64,000 nucleotides of DNA from Coprinus comatus (lineage: Eukaryota > Basidiomycota > Agaricomycetes > Agaricales > Agaricaceae). The stretch is from the NCBI GenBank assembly GCA_034638255.1, contig JAWPGT010000013.1:62001-126000 (forward strand). The letters run 5' to 3'. Below the pieces are notes generated by a model, which saw nothing but the letters and a program-made list of their open reading frames with translations, was not told the DNA's origin and searched no databases. Shown here one piece after another: positions 61,558-64,000 of the stretch (positions are counted from its first letter, which is position 1; every line of letters begins with the position of its first letter). The position numbers and the translations under genes are program-made.

Positions 61558-62578
61558 CTAACCTACAAACATCAGAAATCTCGTAAGATTCTCTGAATGC
61601 GAATCCGCTCCTATCTCGGCCTCAAGTCCATAATCTTGAAGTAATGCCTTCAAATTTTTAACTGTCAATAATCTCTTGATCTCAACTTCTCTTCATTCCA
61701 TTAAGACATACAATAAATAGAAAACGATACTCACCGTCATATGTCAATAAATTTGCCAAATGAGCTGGGTAATACGCACTTCGTTCTCCTTCTTTTGTTA
61801 ATATCGTTGCTAGTGGTTCATATTGATTATCCATATCTAAAGCGGCATTCTGTGCTCTTGCTTCCCTGAATTTGTTTTTTGAGAATTCGTTTTTTTTTTT
61901 TTTTTTTTTTTGATAAAAAAAAAAAAAAAAAAGGAAAGAGAGAAAAACTTACGAGTTTAAAAGTGCTATTCTTACTTCCTCTAATTTCTTTCTACTATCT
62001 TCAAGTTGCGTATCCAAAGGAATCGGAATGTATTTTTTGATTTGACTATCAACTTGACCTTTAACAGCTGCTTCAATCTCCGCTTTGACTTGTCCTTTAA
62101 TTTCTGGTCTACAATATCATTGTAATTAAATATCAATTCCAATTCCAGATTCGATAAAAGAAATGGAATAGAGTATGTATACATACCTCAACTTATTTTC
62201 AATCTGAGATGGAATAGCAACTGCAAAATCCCTTAAACGTGTCATTTCCCGAATCGATTCATCATCATGTCTTCGAATTTGAACTTGCAAATTCTCTAAC
62301 CCAGAAACACTTATATCCTATCGATGGATATTATATAAATAACGGTGACAAATGTCAGTTATGCAAACTTGGTCATTCTCAGTGCTCACCGATAGTTGAT
62401 TTAGTTGTTCAAGTTTCGAAGACTGGGCTTCCAAGAGTTGAAGATTCCTTCCACTTTCGATAGATTTTCAGATTTAATTTAATTTAATATAAAAGCCACT
62501 TTTATTTCTTGTTACGCACATTGTCTGGAGACTCGACGTCATCGGCCTCACAATTTCCTGAACATCCAAATCCTGCAT
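61558..62578 (-). CDS. coiled-coil protein of unknown function
   Basis: Six exons (62578-62520, 62453-62390, 62317-62187, 62108-61953, 61865-61735, 61661-61558) give 214 aa. It starts MQDLDVQEIVRPMTSSLQT and continues with long amphipathic helices (LQLLEAQSSKLEQLNQLS, VKAEIEAAVKGQVDSQIKKY, DSRKKLEEVRIALLN), so coiled coil is likely over about residues 15-140. The end (RSAYYPAHLANLLTYD, then LKALLQDYGLE and LTRFLMFVG) looks like a small SAP-like or helical domain that I believe is common in basidiomycete hypothetical proteins. One intron (61952-61866) is largely a T22/A18 inverted repeat. No function is claimed. Confidence 0.75.
61890..61932. repeat. T22-GAT-A18 near-perfect inverted repeat
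   Basis: Twenty-two T, three bases and eighteen A within an 87-nt intron of the coiled-coil gene. It could fold as an A/U hairpin spanning about half the intron. Confidence 0.9.
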
Positions 62579-62940
62579 AACGAGAGAGATAGACAATCCG
62601 AATCCGTAAATTGCAGTGAGATATATACGAGAAGAAAAAAAGAGTTTTTGGAGGTTGAGTGGACACTAATATCAATATGGGTAGTAAGAGAAATGTGAAG
62701 ATGTTGTACAGAACTTTATATATATCGCCTCGAGGTTCCCACATGCACAAGGAAAACCATGTACATGACCACTCCAACATCCGCTGCCTCGCGTTATCCA
62801 TGTTTTTCCATCCTTCCGTCACATAAATCAGAGCCAAAAGTCAACAATCAAAAACCAATGTTCAACCGTCACTTTTTTGGGGGAGAAAATGGCATGTCCA
62901 ACGAAAATCAGCATTTCCGTCGATGCGATATAGAATAAAT

Positions 62941-64000
62941 TCATAGTCTTGGCTTCACCTTTGACAGATTAGCATTATCTTGATTTTTAAATTCCAACAC
63001 CAGATCCTTTCCCATTCCTGTAGTCAGATAATCACGTAAATTCTGAAGTGCACGAATTTCCATCTTCTTCTGCGAATCTTGATTTTCAGTTCCCATGTGT
63101 GGTAATAGTGTTACTTGAGGGAATTCGAATAAACGAGGGTTTACTTCGGGTTCGTTTGGGAATACATCCAATCCTGCTGCTCCCAACTATGATGGAAGTC
63201 AAAGTTAGTTCAAAGTTTAATATAAAGGAAACTCACATGACCATCTTCCAAGGCTCTGATCAAAGCCTCCTCATCAATTACCTTCCCTCTAGCTGTATTA
63301 ATAAGAATAGCTCCAGGTTTCAAAGCCCTAATCCAATTTTCACCAACCAACCCTTCCGTTTCCTTTCTTAAAGGAACATGTACACTAAGTACATCTGCCT
63401 GTTTCAACATCTCTTCCACATTCTCAAAATATTCACAATATGCAGGAGCATCAACAGCCTTTTTTCTTGAATGATAAATAACACGCATAGGAAAAGATTG
63501 AACCAACTCTGCCAATCTTGATCCGATACCTCCAAGTCCAAGAATAGCTAGAGTTTTTCCTGTAATATCATGCGATTTACGATTTAAACCTGCTGGTTTC
63601 CATTTTAATGCTCGAACGGAACGTTCTGCAATAGAATATTGTCGCATAGTTGAGATTAACAAGTATAATGCCGTTGTTGCTGTCGCGTCATCAACTGCTC
63701 CTGGGGTATTGGATAGGTAGATTCCTAAAGTTTTAAGAGGATAAAATATCAGTTTTATGATAATACCATCCCACCACCCCTATTGTTCAAAACCGTACCT
63801 CTAGCTTTACAAGCATGAACATCAACAGGATCATATCCAGCACCATTATGTGCAATCCATTTAAGACTCAAAGGTAAACCATTAACAATCTCCTTATCAT
63901 ACGGTCCAATAACCTTTGAAGACTCGTTTTCTCTGTAAATACCAACGATTCCATCATATTTTCCTCCAGGTCTACATTCAGCTAGGAATGATGCTCGATC
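62941..64000 (-). CDS. D-2-hydroxyacid dehydrogenase (glyoxylate/hydroxypyruvate reductase-like), 5' end outside window
   Basis: Three exons are visible (64000-63799, 63724-63237, 63186-62941); the N-terminus lies beyond 64000. The NAD-binding motif LAILGLGGIGSRLAELVQSF, the DVLSVHVPLRKETEGLVG block, NTARGKVIDEEAL (catalytic Arg), DVFPNEPEVNP (Glu) and TLLPHMGTEN (His) give a full catalytic set. NGAGYDPVDVHACKARGIYL is the usual pre-NAD segment. Such enzymes reduce glyoxylate, hydroxypyruvate or 2-ketoacids with NAD(P)H, as yeast Gor1 does. The substrate cannot be told from the sequence. Introns are 74 and 50 nt. Confidence 0.92.

Noticed and set aside
1..64000. CRISPR arrays, operons, ribosome-binding sites, rRNA or tRNA genes
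   Set aside because: The window is eukaryotic chromosomal DNA with spliced genes. No regularly spaced repeats or RNA-gene signatures were seen.

Overview
The window looks like nuclear chromosomal DNA of a filamentous fungus, most likely a basidiomycete (Agaricomycotina), AT-rich outside its genes. The evidence is the gene content (phenylalanine ammonia-lyase, a Pcl-type cyclin, a mitochondrially targeted arginine-type carbamoyl-phosphate synthase, a TmpA-like membrane protein, HRD3) and very intron-dense genes with mostly 50-66 nt GT-AG introns. I rebuilt exon structures by hand from splice sites, reading-frame continuity and remembered family alignments. Every complete multi-exon model except PAL sums to a multiple of three. 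No search or transcript data were available.

Layout. 1-264: 5' end of a Nab2-like poly(A)-binding protein (-). 3256-4293: Pcl-type cyclin (-). 6628-7648: glycerate-kinase-type P-loop kinase (-), divergent from RER1 (7856-8730, +), whose model contains 10-nt and 6-nt microexons. 10105-10936: IMPACT/UPF0029 protein (-). 12760-13923: zinc-finger protein (+). 14269-20330: a 1913-aa acidic, SIM-rich, mostly disordered protein (+). 20560-22429: DUF1917-like protein in 12 exons (-). 24469-25342: FCF1 (-). 26450-28686: phenylalanine ammonia-lyase with an internal gap (+). 29534-32197: MSOX/FAOX-type flavin oxidase (+). 32611-36481: CPA2 (-). 37831-40974: TmpA-like protein in 13 exons (+). 41554-43029: REX2 (-), divergent from a prenyltransferase-alpha-repeat protein (43155-43940, +). 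43989-47787: HRD3 (+). 48460-49448: DEK_C/SWIB protein (+), followed by a decayed partial duplicate. 50440-51913: a distant paralogue of the zinc-finger gene (-). 52.3-58.8 kb is gene-poor. 58855-60096: SAP/F-box-like protein with ankyrin-like WW repeats (-). 60134-61298: a tandem pair of small genes of an unrecognised family (-). 61558-62578: coiled-coil protein (-). 62941-64000: 3' part of a D-2-hydroxyacid dehydrogenase (-).

The recognised genes are mostly housekeeping: RNA metabolism (Nab2, FCF1, REX2), ER quality control and retrieval (HRD3, RER1), translation control (IMPACT), arginine and glycerate metabolism, and chromatin or rDNA transcription (SWIB). They do not form an obvious pathway cluster. 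The least explained items are the paralogous zinc-finger pair, the tandem 115/116-aa family with duplicated upstream sequence, the SIM-rich acidic protein, the set of microexons and the internal gap in PAL.
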